From positions 1-6,289 of the forward strand of contig CAIMDR010000133.1 of assembly GCA_903839795.1 (NCBI GenBank): a stretch of 6,289 nucleotides of DNA. Direction: 5' to 3'. Source of the stretch: an uncultured Methylococcaceae bacterium (GTDB taxonomy: Bacteria; Pseudomonadota; Gammaproteobacteria; Methylococcales; Methylomonadaceae). Below the pieces are notes generated by a model. The model was given only the letters and a program-made list of their open reading frames with translations, was not told the origin of the DNA and searched no databases. Numbering within the stretch: position 1 is the stretch's first letter; every line of letters starts with the position of its first letter. Positions 1-5,382 of this stretch are shown in pieces. The position numbers and the translations under genes are program-made.

Positions 1-497
1 ATAAAAACCCGCTTGATGCCGTTTTTTTGGGCAGTGAATTGGTTAAAATCTGCCATCAGCATCAAGTTCCGTTAATTATTAACGATGATGTTGAACTGGC
101 TGCCAAAGTGGGCGCTGATGGCGTTCATATCGGCAAAGAAGACGGCGCTATTGCACAGGCAAGAAAGCGCTTGGGGTCTGATGCCATCATTGGCGTTTCT
201 TGCTATAACTTTGTCGAGCAGGCGCTGGATGCACAAAACCAAGGCGCGACTTATGTGGCTTTTGGCAGGTTTTTTCCGTCTACATCAAAACCACTGGCGG
301 CACCTGCTCAGATTGAAACCTTGCGACAAGCCAAGCGTTTATTGACTGTCCCCATTGTCGCCATAGGCGGTATTTTGCCGGAAAATGGTGCGCCATTACT
401 GGCAGCCGGCGCTGATTTTTTAGCGGTTATCGGCGGGCTTTTTGAGAGCCAACCGGAACAATCCGCACGCGCGTATCAGGCATTATTTGATGACTGA
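1..497 (+). CDS. thiE: Thiamine-phosphate synthase ThiE, 5'-truncated by the window edge
   Basis: ThiE joins the pyrimidine HMP-PP to the thiazole phosphate to give thiamine monophosphate and pyrophosphate in the cytoplasm, a late step of vitamin B1 synthesis. The reading frame is open from base 3, giving 164 residues to a TGA at 495-497; roughly the first 45-50 residues of a protein of about 210 lie outside the window. Visible family motifs are INDDVELA followed by GADGVHIGKED (pyrimidine/Mg-pyrophosphate side), an IGVSCYN strand, YVAFGRFFPS with SKP (phosphate/thiazole-binding loop region; many homologues read GPIFPT-TK) and the C-terminal VAIGGI plus GADFLAVIGGLF phosphate-binding strands of the TIM barrel. 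The TTG at 27 is an internal Leu codon, not a start, because conserved-looking sequence continues upstream in frame. It is convergent with phrB, and no other thiamine gene is visible. Confidence 0.95.
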   Translation, partial: KNPLDAVFLGSELVKICHQHQVPLIINDDVELAAKVGADGVHIGKEDGAIAQARKRLGSDAIIGVSCYNFVEQALDAQNQGATYVAFGRFFPSTSKPLAAPAQIETLRQAKRLLTVPIVAIGGILPENGAPLLAAGADFLAVIGGLFESQPEQSARAYQALFDD

Positions 498-507
498 TTA
501 AAAGCCA

Positions 508-657
508 GTCCACGAAAAGCACGAAAGCCACGAAAAAAAGCAAAAAAATAAAATAATTAATGGTTCTGTAGATGGCGGTTAGCGGTTAGGCCGTACGCAG
601 AAAACTGATTAAAATTATCTAAAGCTTATTTTCGTGCATTTCGTGTCTTTCGTGGAC
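508..657. repeat. Palindromic repeat element C (MITE/REP-like), between thiE and phrB
   Basis: The two 34-bp ends, 508-541 and 624-657, are inverted repeats matching at 29 of 34 positions by my alignment. Weaker complementarity continues inward for about 20 bp on each side, so the whole 150 bp could fold into one long cruciform or RNA hairpin. Each arm contains three copies of CACGAAA (left, starting 511, 520 and 529) or TTTCGTG (right, starting 630, 639 and 648) at exactly 9-bp spacing. The centre holds a GC-richer stretch around 573-600. There is no ORF inside. It fills nearly all of the 172-bp gap between two convergent genes, so it could act as a two-way transcription barrier for thiE and phrB; no separate hairpin-plus-T-tract terminator is obvious. 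Similar CACGAAA-rich palindromes are, as I recall, scattered in several bacterial genomes. Confidence 0.8.
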
Positions 658-669
658 AAAAAATTAAAT

Positions 670-2046
670 CTAATTCCGGGTAATAATGGATTCTTTAAAC
701 CACGCTTTGGTTAGTTGGCTTTCCTGGGAATGATCAATAATCGGTGCCGGATAGTTGCAAGACTCGTGTTTTTTATCCCATTGATGGATGGTTTTTGGTG
801 GCAGCGCTTTAAGTTCCGGTATCCAGTGATAAATATACCGGCAATCGGCATCAAATTTTTGCTGTTGTAACCAGGGATTAAATATCCTGAAATAAGGCTG
901 TGCATCACAGCCGGTGGAGGCTGCCCATTGCCAATTACCGTTATTGACACAGGGATCATAATCAATCAGATGTTGAGCAAAATAACGCTCGCCCCAACGC
1001 CAGCTGACATGCAAATCTTTAACCAGAAAAGACGCGACTATCATTCTCAGTCGGTTGTGCATAAAGCCCGTGGCATTTAACTCACGCATACCGGCATCGA
1101 CAATGGGAAAGCCCGTTCTACCTTCAGCCCAAGCCTGAAAATAATCGCGATTATTATCCCAGTGCAGAGTGGCAAATTTATCCAGAAATGCTCTGCCAAA
1201 AACCTGTGGAAAATGATAAGCGATATGGGTAAAAAAATCCCGCCAGTACAATTGCCTTAATAAGGGATGTTCGCTACCCAGTTCTTCAATAATGGCATAA
1301 TAAATTTCCCGCACTGAGCAGGTGCCAAATTTAAGATGTGCAGAAAGTTTGCTGGTGGTATCCAGCGCAGGAAAATCTCGCGTATTCTGATAATCGGCTT
1401 GTTTATTGAGCTGATCAAGAATGACAAGCGCCTGACTACGACCACCTTGAAGAACATCCGCTTTAGCTTCCGTTAATGATAAACCCAGTTGGTCGATGGT
1501 CAATTCAGACATGGGCAACAAAAAGTGGTTATTGGCCAAGGCTTGCGGCAAGGCGACGGGGTTGTGCCTGGCATTATTATAAAACGCTGTAAAAACTTTA
1601 TAGGGAGTTTGGTCGTTTTTAAGTGCTTGCTCGGGTTCATTGAGTAGCGCATCGGCCAGAATGTATAAGTTTATCCCCAATTTTTGGCAAACGTCAGCCA
1701 ACTCGGCATCACGCCGCCTGCTAAACGGCGTGTAATCGCGATTGATAAACACAGCCTGTATGTGCTGCTGCTCCAACACACCACGAATAACCTGCTCAGG
1801 TAAGGCATGATAAAGCCCCAGTTTACCGCCGGCTACTTGCAATTGCTGTTCAAGGTCGCTTATGGACTGCAACATAAATTGCAATGCCGGTTTGCTTTGA
1901 TAAGGATGCCGTTCTATTTGCCTGGGATCAAAAATGAAGCAGGGCAATACCTGCCGGGAAAGGCGTAGTGCTTCATTAAGTGCGGTGTTGTCATGCAAAC
2001 GCAAATCACGACGAAAAATAAACAGGGAATTTGTGTAGCGGGTCAT
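670..2046 (-). CDS. phrB: Deoxyribodipyrimidine photolyase, class I (CPD photolyase type)
   Basis: This FAD enzyme uses blue/near-UV light to split cyclobutane pyrimidine dimers in DNA. At 458 residues it is close to E. coli PhrB (472). The N-terminal Rossmann-like antenna domain opens with FIFRRDLRLHDN (residues 9-20). The helical FAD domain carries LYWRDFFTHIAYHFP (266-280), GRTGFPIVDAGMREL (309-323), MHNRLRM (329-335) and NGNWQWAASTGCDAQPYF (369-386). Aligned from memory with the E. coli enzyme, the electron-transfer Trp triad (W306/W359/W382) is intact as W296, W349 and W372, with identical spacing of 53 and 23. The FAD-site Asn378 maps to N368, N341/R342 to N331/R332, and D372/D374 to D362/D364. 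E. coli Glu274, which contacts the lesion, is Gln265 here, while Trp277 is kept as W268. The antenna cofactor (folate or deazaflavin) cannot be told. The ATG at 2044-2046 has a weak GAG upstream. It is probably co-transcribed with the DUF1499 gene 64 bp upstream. Confidence 0.96.
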   Translation of the reverse strand: MTRYTNSLFIFRRDLRLHDNTALNEALRLSRQVLPCFIFDPRQIERHPYQSKPALQFMLQSISDLEQQLQVAGGKLGLYHALPEQVIRGVLEQQHIQAVFINRDYTPFSRRRDAELADVCQKLGINLYILADALLNEPEQALKNDQTPYKVFTAFYNNARHNPVALPQALANNHFLLPMSELTIDQLGLSLTEAKADVLQGGRSQALVILDQLNKQADYQNTRDFPALDTTSKLSAHLKFGTCSVREIYYAIIEELGSEHPLLRQLYWRDFFTHIAYHFPQVFGRAFLDKFATLHWDNNRDYFQAWAEGRTGFPIVDAGMRELNATGFMHNRLRMIVASFLVKDLHVSWRWGERYFAQHLIDYDPCVNNGNWQWAASTGCDAQPYFRIFNPWLQQQKFDADCRYIYHWIPELKALPPKTIHQWDKKHESCNYPAPIIDHSQESQLTKAWFKESIITRN

Positions 2047-2110
2047 TTACAGCTCAAGTGGTAACGGCAAGGTGATTTAATAATCAATGATGACTATTGA
2101 AGCTTAATAA

Positions 2111-2548
2111 TTATTCTATCACACGCGCTTTTTGCAGTTGCAAACGTAGGGCTTCCAGTCGTTTGCGATTAACACCAAAGTCACTATGACCAGTACGTGA
2201 TGCAGAGCGAATATGGATTAAATGCTTTTCAGCATCAAGAATGACGTTGATATCATCCACAAACCGAAAAACCAGACTGGTAGCTTCTGCATGAAGCGTA
2301 TCATTAGTTTCATGGGTAATAACCATGCGACTTTGGCTGTTAAGTGCTTGTTTTAACGCTTGCCATGCCTCGATGGGTTGACCTTTTATTTTGAAGGGTT
2401 CAATGAAATGCTGCGTATCTTGTCCTTGACTGGAAACACAGTTGGGGCTATCCCGGCAGAGTGGCAGGGTTTTTTCTGATGCTGAACTTGCCTGATTTGC
2501 AGTATTGAGTGTCATAAAAATAATATAAAAAAGGATTTTAAATGTCAT
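2111..2548 (-). CDS. DUF1499 family protein with N-terminal signal sequence
   Basis: The protein has 145 residues. Residues 1 to about 23 form a hydrophobic segment after a Lys, ending in small residues (NQASSAS), consistent with a Sec signal peptide or an N-terminal anchor. The rest matches the DUF1499 family as I know it: CRDSPNCVSS (31-40), an ALKQAL helix, LHAEATSLVFRFVDDINVIL (85-104) and RSASRTGHSDFGVNRKR (114-130). The family's biochemical function is unknown; the paired cysteines (C31, C37) and the Arg/Ser/Asp-rich RSASR-G-SD-G-NRKR block are its hallmarks. The LPLC before C31 is not a good lipobox, so a lipoprotein is not supported. It lies upstream of phrB on the same strand with a 64-bp gap and no clear terminator, suggesting a two-gene transcript and a link to light or UV stress (inference). 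The ATG start has no strong Shine-Dalgarno. Its upstream region runs into repeat A only 39 bp away. Confidence 0.88.
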   Translation of the reverse strand: MTFKILFYIIFMTLNTANQASSASEKTLPLCRDSPNCVSSQGQDTQHFIEPFKIKGQPIEAWQALKQALNSQSRMVITHETNDTLHAEATSLVFRFVDDINVILDAEKHLIHIRSASRTGHSDFGVNRKRLEALRLQLQKARVIE

Positions 2549-2587
2549 AAGGCACGAGGATGCATAAAAATGCTGTAAAAAAATAAG

Positions 2588-2779
2588 GTTACTACCCGGT
2601 AGCTATTGGCCTCGATCATGGAACACGGATGACACTGATTATACGGGTTTCAACGGATTTTATTTTTAGCTAAAAAAATATTTAAGTGATTTCATGAAAG
2701 GTTGAAAACCTTCGCTCATCCGTGTCCATCAGTTAAATCCGTGTCTTCTGTGTTCTATTTTTAACGGCTGAATAGTTAC
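2588..2779. repeat. Palindromic repeat element A (MITE-like), inverted copy of element B
   Basis: This 192-bp non-coding element has imperfect terminal inverted repeats beginning GTTACT (2588-2593) and ending AGTTAC (2774-2779). Inside these lie arms rich in ACACGGAT/ATCCGTGT words: GGAACACGGATGACAC near 2620 on the left, and ATCCGTGT at 2718-2725 and 2737-2744 on the right. The right-arm units recur every 9-10 bp (starts 2718, 2728, 2737, 2746). The reverse complement of A aligns end to end with element B (5009-5308) once a 114-bp insertion in B is removed, leaving lengths of 192 and 186 bp. A sits between divergent genes, 39 bp upstream of the DUF1499 start and 376 bp upstream of the SRPBCC start. 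I see no transposase, so it would be a non-autonomous element. Repeats with this ACACGGAT vocabulary occur, as I recall, in other bacteria. Confidence 0.85.
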
Positions 2780-3155
2780 AAATATTATTACAACATCACA
2801 TAAATTTCATAAGAGTCAAATTTTTGCATGACTTTACGGCGACAACAGGCTAATGTACGCTACCTTTATATAACAAAAGGAATTTATTGGTTATGAGCCT
2901 ATAACTTGCCTTTGCAGCTGATTTTATTTAAAACTACAAATTCAACGTTTACCCGACAGGATAACCGGCGTTTTTTATAGAATTTAATTTGCATGTTATA
3001 AAAGTTAAGGTACGTTAAAACTATAAAGTTCTATTAAAGGCAGATTTTACTTAAAACAAAAAATAAAATTAAAGTAGTCGTGTTATTTCTGCAGGGAGCT
3101 TTTATAAAAACAATAATTAGGTTGAGTAATCATTTCAACTGGGAGGGGTATTGCA
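2780..3155. promoter_or_regulatory. AT-rich upstream region of the SRPBCC-LOV-hydroxylase operon
   Basis: There is no gene longer than a few codons here on either strand. The region is strongly AT-rich and must hold the promoter of the + strand operon unless that lies inside repeat A. I tried to place sigma-70 boxes. TTGCAT at 2824-2829 has no -10 at a normal distance (TAATGT at 2851 is 21 bp away), and TATATA at 2867 and TATAAA at 3022 lack convincing -35 partners, so no promoter is called. A short inverted repeat GTTGA...TCAAC (about 3122-3140) sits just before the ribosome binding site. The gggagggg at 3141-3148 is a strong Shine-Dalgarno, 7 bases before the GTG start at 3156. Confidence 0.45.
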
Positions 3156-3635
3156 GTGCAAATTAAATTTTCGTTTGATTCATCCAAGCCAATTGCTGGT
3201 GAGGCAAACATTGAAATCAACAGATCGATTAACGATGTATTTTATTATATTGGTGAGCATTTTTATGATAACTACCCTAAATGGGCACTAGAAGTTGTTG
3301 AATTTGAACCACTGGATGGCAGCAATGTTTTTGTTGGAGCCAAAGCAAAGCAAATTCGTGAAGACAACGGAACAAAAGTTGAATCGATTTTTGAAATAAC
3401 CCACTATCAACCCTCTATAACGCTTATCTTTAAAGGCATCACTGAGCCCTATGTACATAGTTATTTTTTGGAAAGCAGCGATCAAATTTCCACTCGCTTG
3501 ACCTTTCGTTTCGAATTGCCGGAAATTGACGTTTTCATGCGTCCATTTCAAAAATTGATTCGATCAGCCATTGAAGATGGCGCAGAAAATACGGTTGAAA
3601 ATATTAAAAATTTACTCACAGTTGTTCCGAACTAA
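3156..3635 (+). CDS. SRPBCC (START/Bet v1-like) family protein
   Basis: This is a 159-residue soluble protein with no signal peptide or membrane segment. The order of features fits the SRPBCC helix-grip fold: an ANIEINRSINDVFYYI beta-strand/helix opening (17-32), a PKWALEVVEFEPL strand (41-53), strands around VGAKAKQIRED (60-70) and SIFEITHYQP (77-86), the TRLTFRFEL strand (113-121), and a long C-terminal helix (about 127-155, with RPFQKLIRSAIEDGAENTVENIK spread over 129-151) that would cap the ligand cavity. The family binds or transports hydrophobic ligands (lipids, sterols, polyketides) or catalyses cyclisation; the ligand here is unknown. The GTG start is chosen because of the excellent Shine-Dalgarno 7 bases upstream. 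It is the first gene of a tight three-gene operon, with LOV following after 43 bp. The neighbouring lipid hydroxylase makes a lipid ligand attractive, but that is inference. Confidence 0.82.
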   Translation: MQIKFSFDSSKPIAGEANIEINRSINDVFYYIGEHFYDNYPKWALEVVEFEPLDGSNVFVGAKAKQIREDNGTKVESIFEITHYQPSITLIFKGITEPYVHSYFLESSDQISTRLTFRFELPEIDVFMRPFQKLIRSAIEDGAENTVENIKNLLTVVPN

Positions 3636-3678
3636 TAGCTGATCTCGTCGTAATTATTATAAGAATTGGAATTAAAAT

Positions 3679-4134
3679 ATGCCTTTTATTGTTGAAAAAG
3701 ATAGCGGTCTTATCCCGCAAATACTTTCCGCTATTTTAGATGAATGTGTTAATGGTGTTACTTTAGCGGATCCTGATTTAGAAGGCTCCCCTATCGTTTA
3801 CGCAAACAAAGCCTTTGAGCGTTTGACGGGCTACAACCAAGAAGAAACCGTTGGTTACAATTGCCGCTTTCTTCAGGGTGACGACAGAGATCAGGAAGGG
3901 CGCTATCAAATTGCTGAAGCCATGAAAAATCACGAAGGCGTTGAAGTTACCTTACGTAATTATAAAAAAGATGGCACCTTGTTTCATAATCGTTTAAAGA
4001 TAACGCCCCTTTTCGATAAAAAGAATCGGGTCATTTATTATTTGGGCGTGCAATACGATATAACGAACCAAGTTGACGCCAGTAATGAAATTAAAGAATT
4101 AAACGATTTATTAAACGCCAGCCTGAATAAGTAA
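3679..4134 (+). CDS. Short LOV-domain blue-light photoreceptor (PAS fold, FMN)
   Basis: This 151-residue protein is essentially one LOV domain with short flanking helices and no output domain, the size class of Pseudomonas putida PpSB1-LOV (about 142 residues). The signature GYNCRFLQG is at 59-67, with Cys62 as the residue that forms the light-induced adduct with FMN C4a. Other flavin contacts sit at the canonical spacing from this Cys: R63, Q66, N94 (+32), N104 (+42) and the signalling glutamine Q125 (+63), as in oat LOV2. R70 and R75 match phosphate-binding arginines of PpSB1-LOV, but the usual Arg at +17 is Ala79. An N-cap helix spans about 10-24, and after the DIT motif a C-terminal helix (about 131-149, with spaced Leu/Ile) could act as a Jalpha or dimerisation helix. 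With no effector attached, it must signal through a partner or by dimer rearrangement. GGA at 3668-3670 is a modest ribosome site. It is the middle gene of the operon. Confidence 0.94.
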   Translation: MPFIVEKDSGLIPQILSAILDECVNGVTLADPDLEGSPIVYANKAFERLTGYNQEETVGYNCRFLQGDDRDQEGRYQIAEAMKNHEGVEVTLRNYKKDGTLFHNRLKITPLFDKKNRVIYYLGVQYDITNQVDASNEIKELNDLLNASLNK

Positions 4135-4175
4135 TTAATATTTTATAAAACAATACAAACTATTAAGGCCGATTT

Positions 4176-5009
4176 ATGAATGCAACTGATAATGCCAGTC
4201 CTGACGGTGGTATGTTTTTTAATGAAGCGTTATTTGGTTTAGCCATAGCTGCTTTTATTTTATTGATCATTATCGAGAAACGTCATCCCTTTCGTGATTT
4301 TTCTCAGAAAACATTTAAGGAATCGTTTGTTACCAACACCACTGCATTTTTGGTCAACAACGTCATCCTGACCGTATTAAGAGCCTCATCATTATTTATT
4401 GTCGCACAACAATTTGCCTCTTACGGCTTATTAAGCGGACTGGATAATGGCCCGCTTAAATGGTTGCTGGCGTTTGCTTTTTTTGATTTGGCCATTTATC
4501 TATGGCACGTTGCCAGTCACAAATACGAGTATCTCTGGCGATTTCATAAAGTGCATCACAGTGATAAAGGCTTTCATGTTACTACCGGCTTTCGCTTTCA
4601 TGTTTTTGATTTGTTACTGGAAATTATTTACAAATGTGTATTTGTAGTGGTCATTGGCGTGAATGCCTATTTGGTACTTTCTATTGAGATTGTCGAATTG
4701 TTTTTTGTGTTGTTTCATCATGCCAATATTCGCGTTAAAAATGAAGAGACTATTTCACAAGTATTTATTACGCCATCATTACATAGAACACATCATTCAA
4801 CCTTGCGTAAAGAGCACGATAGTAACTACGGCATTGTTTTTTCAATTTGGGATAGGCTGTTTGGAACTCGACAAATAGCGGTTCCTGAGCATATTGGCCT
4901 TGATTTAATTGAAGCTGAAAATTTTATACAGCTTTTTTCACTGGCATTTATTACTGAACTTAAATTCAAAAAATTATTGAGCCGAATACCTAAAGGCAGA
5001 AAACAATAG
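4176..5009 (+). CDS. Fatty acid hydroxylase / sterol desaturase superfamily membrane protein
   Basis: This is a 277-residue integral membrane di-iron oxidase. Hydrophobic spans lie at about 17-33, 54-80, 95-111 and 150-183. The iron-binding histidine clusters are visible: HVASH (111-115, HxxxH), HKVHH (124-128, HxxHH), HH at 181-182 and HRTHH (203-207, HxxHH). A typical C-terminal family block follows: DSNYGIVFSIWDRLFGT (215-231). Family members use O2 to hydroxylate or desaturate fatty acyl chains, sterols, ether lipids or carotenoids, with active-site histidines on the cytoplasmic face. The substrate cannot be read from sequence. The ATG start is preceded by a purine-rich AAGG. It follows LOV by 41 bp as the last gene of the operon. 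The TAG stop abuts the first base of repeat B, so the C-terminus may have been altered by that insertion; however, the full catalytic core is present. Confidence 0.92.
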   Translation: MNATDNASPDGGMFFNEALFGLAIAAFILLIIIEKRHPFRDFSQKTFKESFVTNTTAFLVNNVILTVLRASSLFIVAQQFASYGLLSGLDNGPLKWLLAFAFFDLAIYLWHVASHKYEYLWRFHKVHHSDKGFHVTTGFRFHVFDLLLEIIYKCVFVVVIGVNAYLVLSIEIVELFFVLFHHANIRVKNEETISQVFITPSLHRTHHSTLRKEHDSNYGIVFSIWDRLFGTRQIAVPEHIGLDLIEAENFIQLFSLAFITELKFKKLLSRIPKGRKQ

Positions 5010-5308
5010 TAACTACTCAGCCGCTAAAAAATAGAACACAGATGACACGGATTTGACAGATAGACACGGATAAAAGACCTTTTATAATTGCATGAAATAG
5101 CATTTATAGAGTGGCTTAGAAGTAAAGCAACATAAAACTCCCTCTTCCTCTGGGAGAGGGCTGGGCTGAGGGTGATAGAATGTCGCTTTATTTCTACATG
5201 GCTCTATATAACCACTTAAGGGCTTTTTTCGACCAACTAAAATTCGTTGAAACCCGTGTCATCAGTGTTCGATTATTGAAGCCAATAGCGAATGAATAAT
5301 TAAGTTAC
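5009..5308. repeat. Palindromic repeat element B (MITE-like), inverted copy of A with nested insertion
   Basis: This 300-bp non-coding element begins GTAACT (5009-5014) and ends AGTTAC (5303-5308). Its left arm carries ACACAGAT, ACACGGAT, GACAGAT and ACACGGAT ending at 5043, 5052, 5061 and 5071, the same 9-10-bp iteration as element A. Its left end matches the reverse complement of A's right end over about 60 bp, including TCAGCCG, AATAGAACACAGA and the ACACGGAT words. Its right end matches the reverse complement of A's left end (CGTTGAAACCCGT, then GCCAATAGC). Removing 5099-5212 leaves 186 bp, against 192 bp for A. It separates the hydroxylase gene from msrP; the long inverted arms could fold in the transcript and reduce read-through, though there is no standard T-tract terminator. 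Confidence 0.85.
5099..5212. repeat. Nested hairpin insertion inside element B
   Basis: This 114-bp stretch interrupts element B between CATGAAAT (5091-5098) and CACTTAA (5213-5219); in element A the corresponding words are joined as CATGAAATCACTTAA (read on the - strand). It is itself palindromic. TTTATAGAG at 5103-5111 pairs with CTCTATATA at 5202-5210, and 5112-5133 is complementary to 5180-5201 at 15 of 22 positions, mainly the inner part around AGAAGTAAAGCAACAT. The centre is a 9-bp stem with one G-T wobble (5140-5148 with 5152-5160, loop TCT), followed by CTGGGCTGAGGGTGA. This CCCTCT...AGAGGG core resembles a repeat seen widely in gammaproteobacteria, from memory. No convincing target-site duplication is visible. 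Confidence 0.75.
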
Positions 5309-5382
5309 CGAGAACAATAGTTAAGCTGTGGCGTGTTGCCCGCTTTATAGATAGACTGATTGACTGTTAAATAACTTCAGTG

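Noticed and set aside
85..345. 86-residue + strand ORF inside thiE
   Set aside because: It overlaps thiE in another frame, has no family resemblance, and the thiE frame carries clear motifs throughout.
508..541. CRISPR-like short direct repeats (CACGAAA every 9 bp)
   Set aside because: Units of 7 bp with 2-bp gaps and an inverted partner arm are a palindromic repeat, not a repeat-spacer array.
711..965. 84-residue - strand ORF inside phrB
   Set aside because: Shadow of the conserved FAD-domain coding sequence in another frame; same for the 66-residue ORF at 1257-1457.
2426..2466. Lipoprotein signal in the DUF1499 protein (LPLC before C31)
   Set aside because: Leu directly before the Cys and the late position do not fit a lipobox; the Cys belongs to the family's conserved CRDSPNC motif.
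2824..2874. Sigma-70 promoter upstream of the SRPBCC operon
   Set aside because: TTGCAT and the nearby TAATGT/TATATA boxes do not have acceptable spacing; chance matches are expected in such AT-rich DNA.
2990..3155. Riboswitch or small RNA in the operon leader
   Set aside because: Only weak 3-5-bp stems are visible and no known riboswitch core could be matched.
3288..3551. 87-residue - strand ORF opposite the SRPBCC gene
   Set aside because: Antisense to a gene with a strong ribosome binding site and recognisable fold; no motif of its own.
4447..4878. Two + strand ORFs (4447-4647, 4663-4878) inside the hydroxylase gene
   Set aside because: Out-of-frame shadows of the histidine-rich hydroxylase, whose own frame is complete and conserved.
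5140..5160. Rho-independent terminator at the CCCTCT...AGAGGG hairpin
   Set aside because: The stem is good, but it is followed by CTGGGCTGAGGG rather than a T tract, and it belongs to a mobile-looking repeat.
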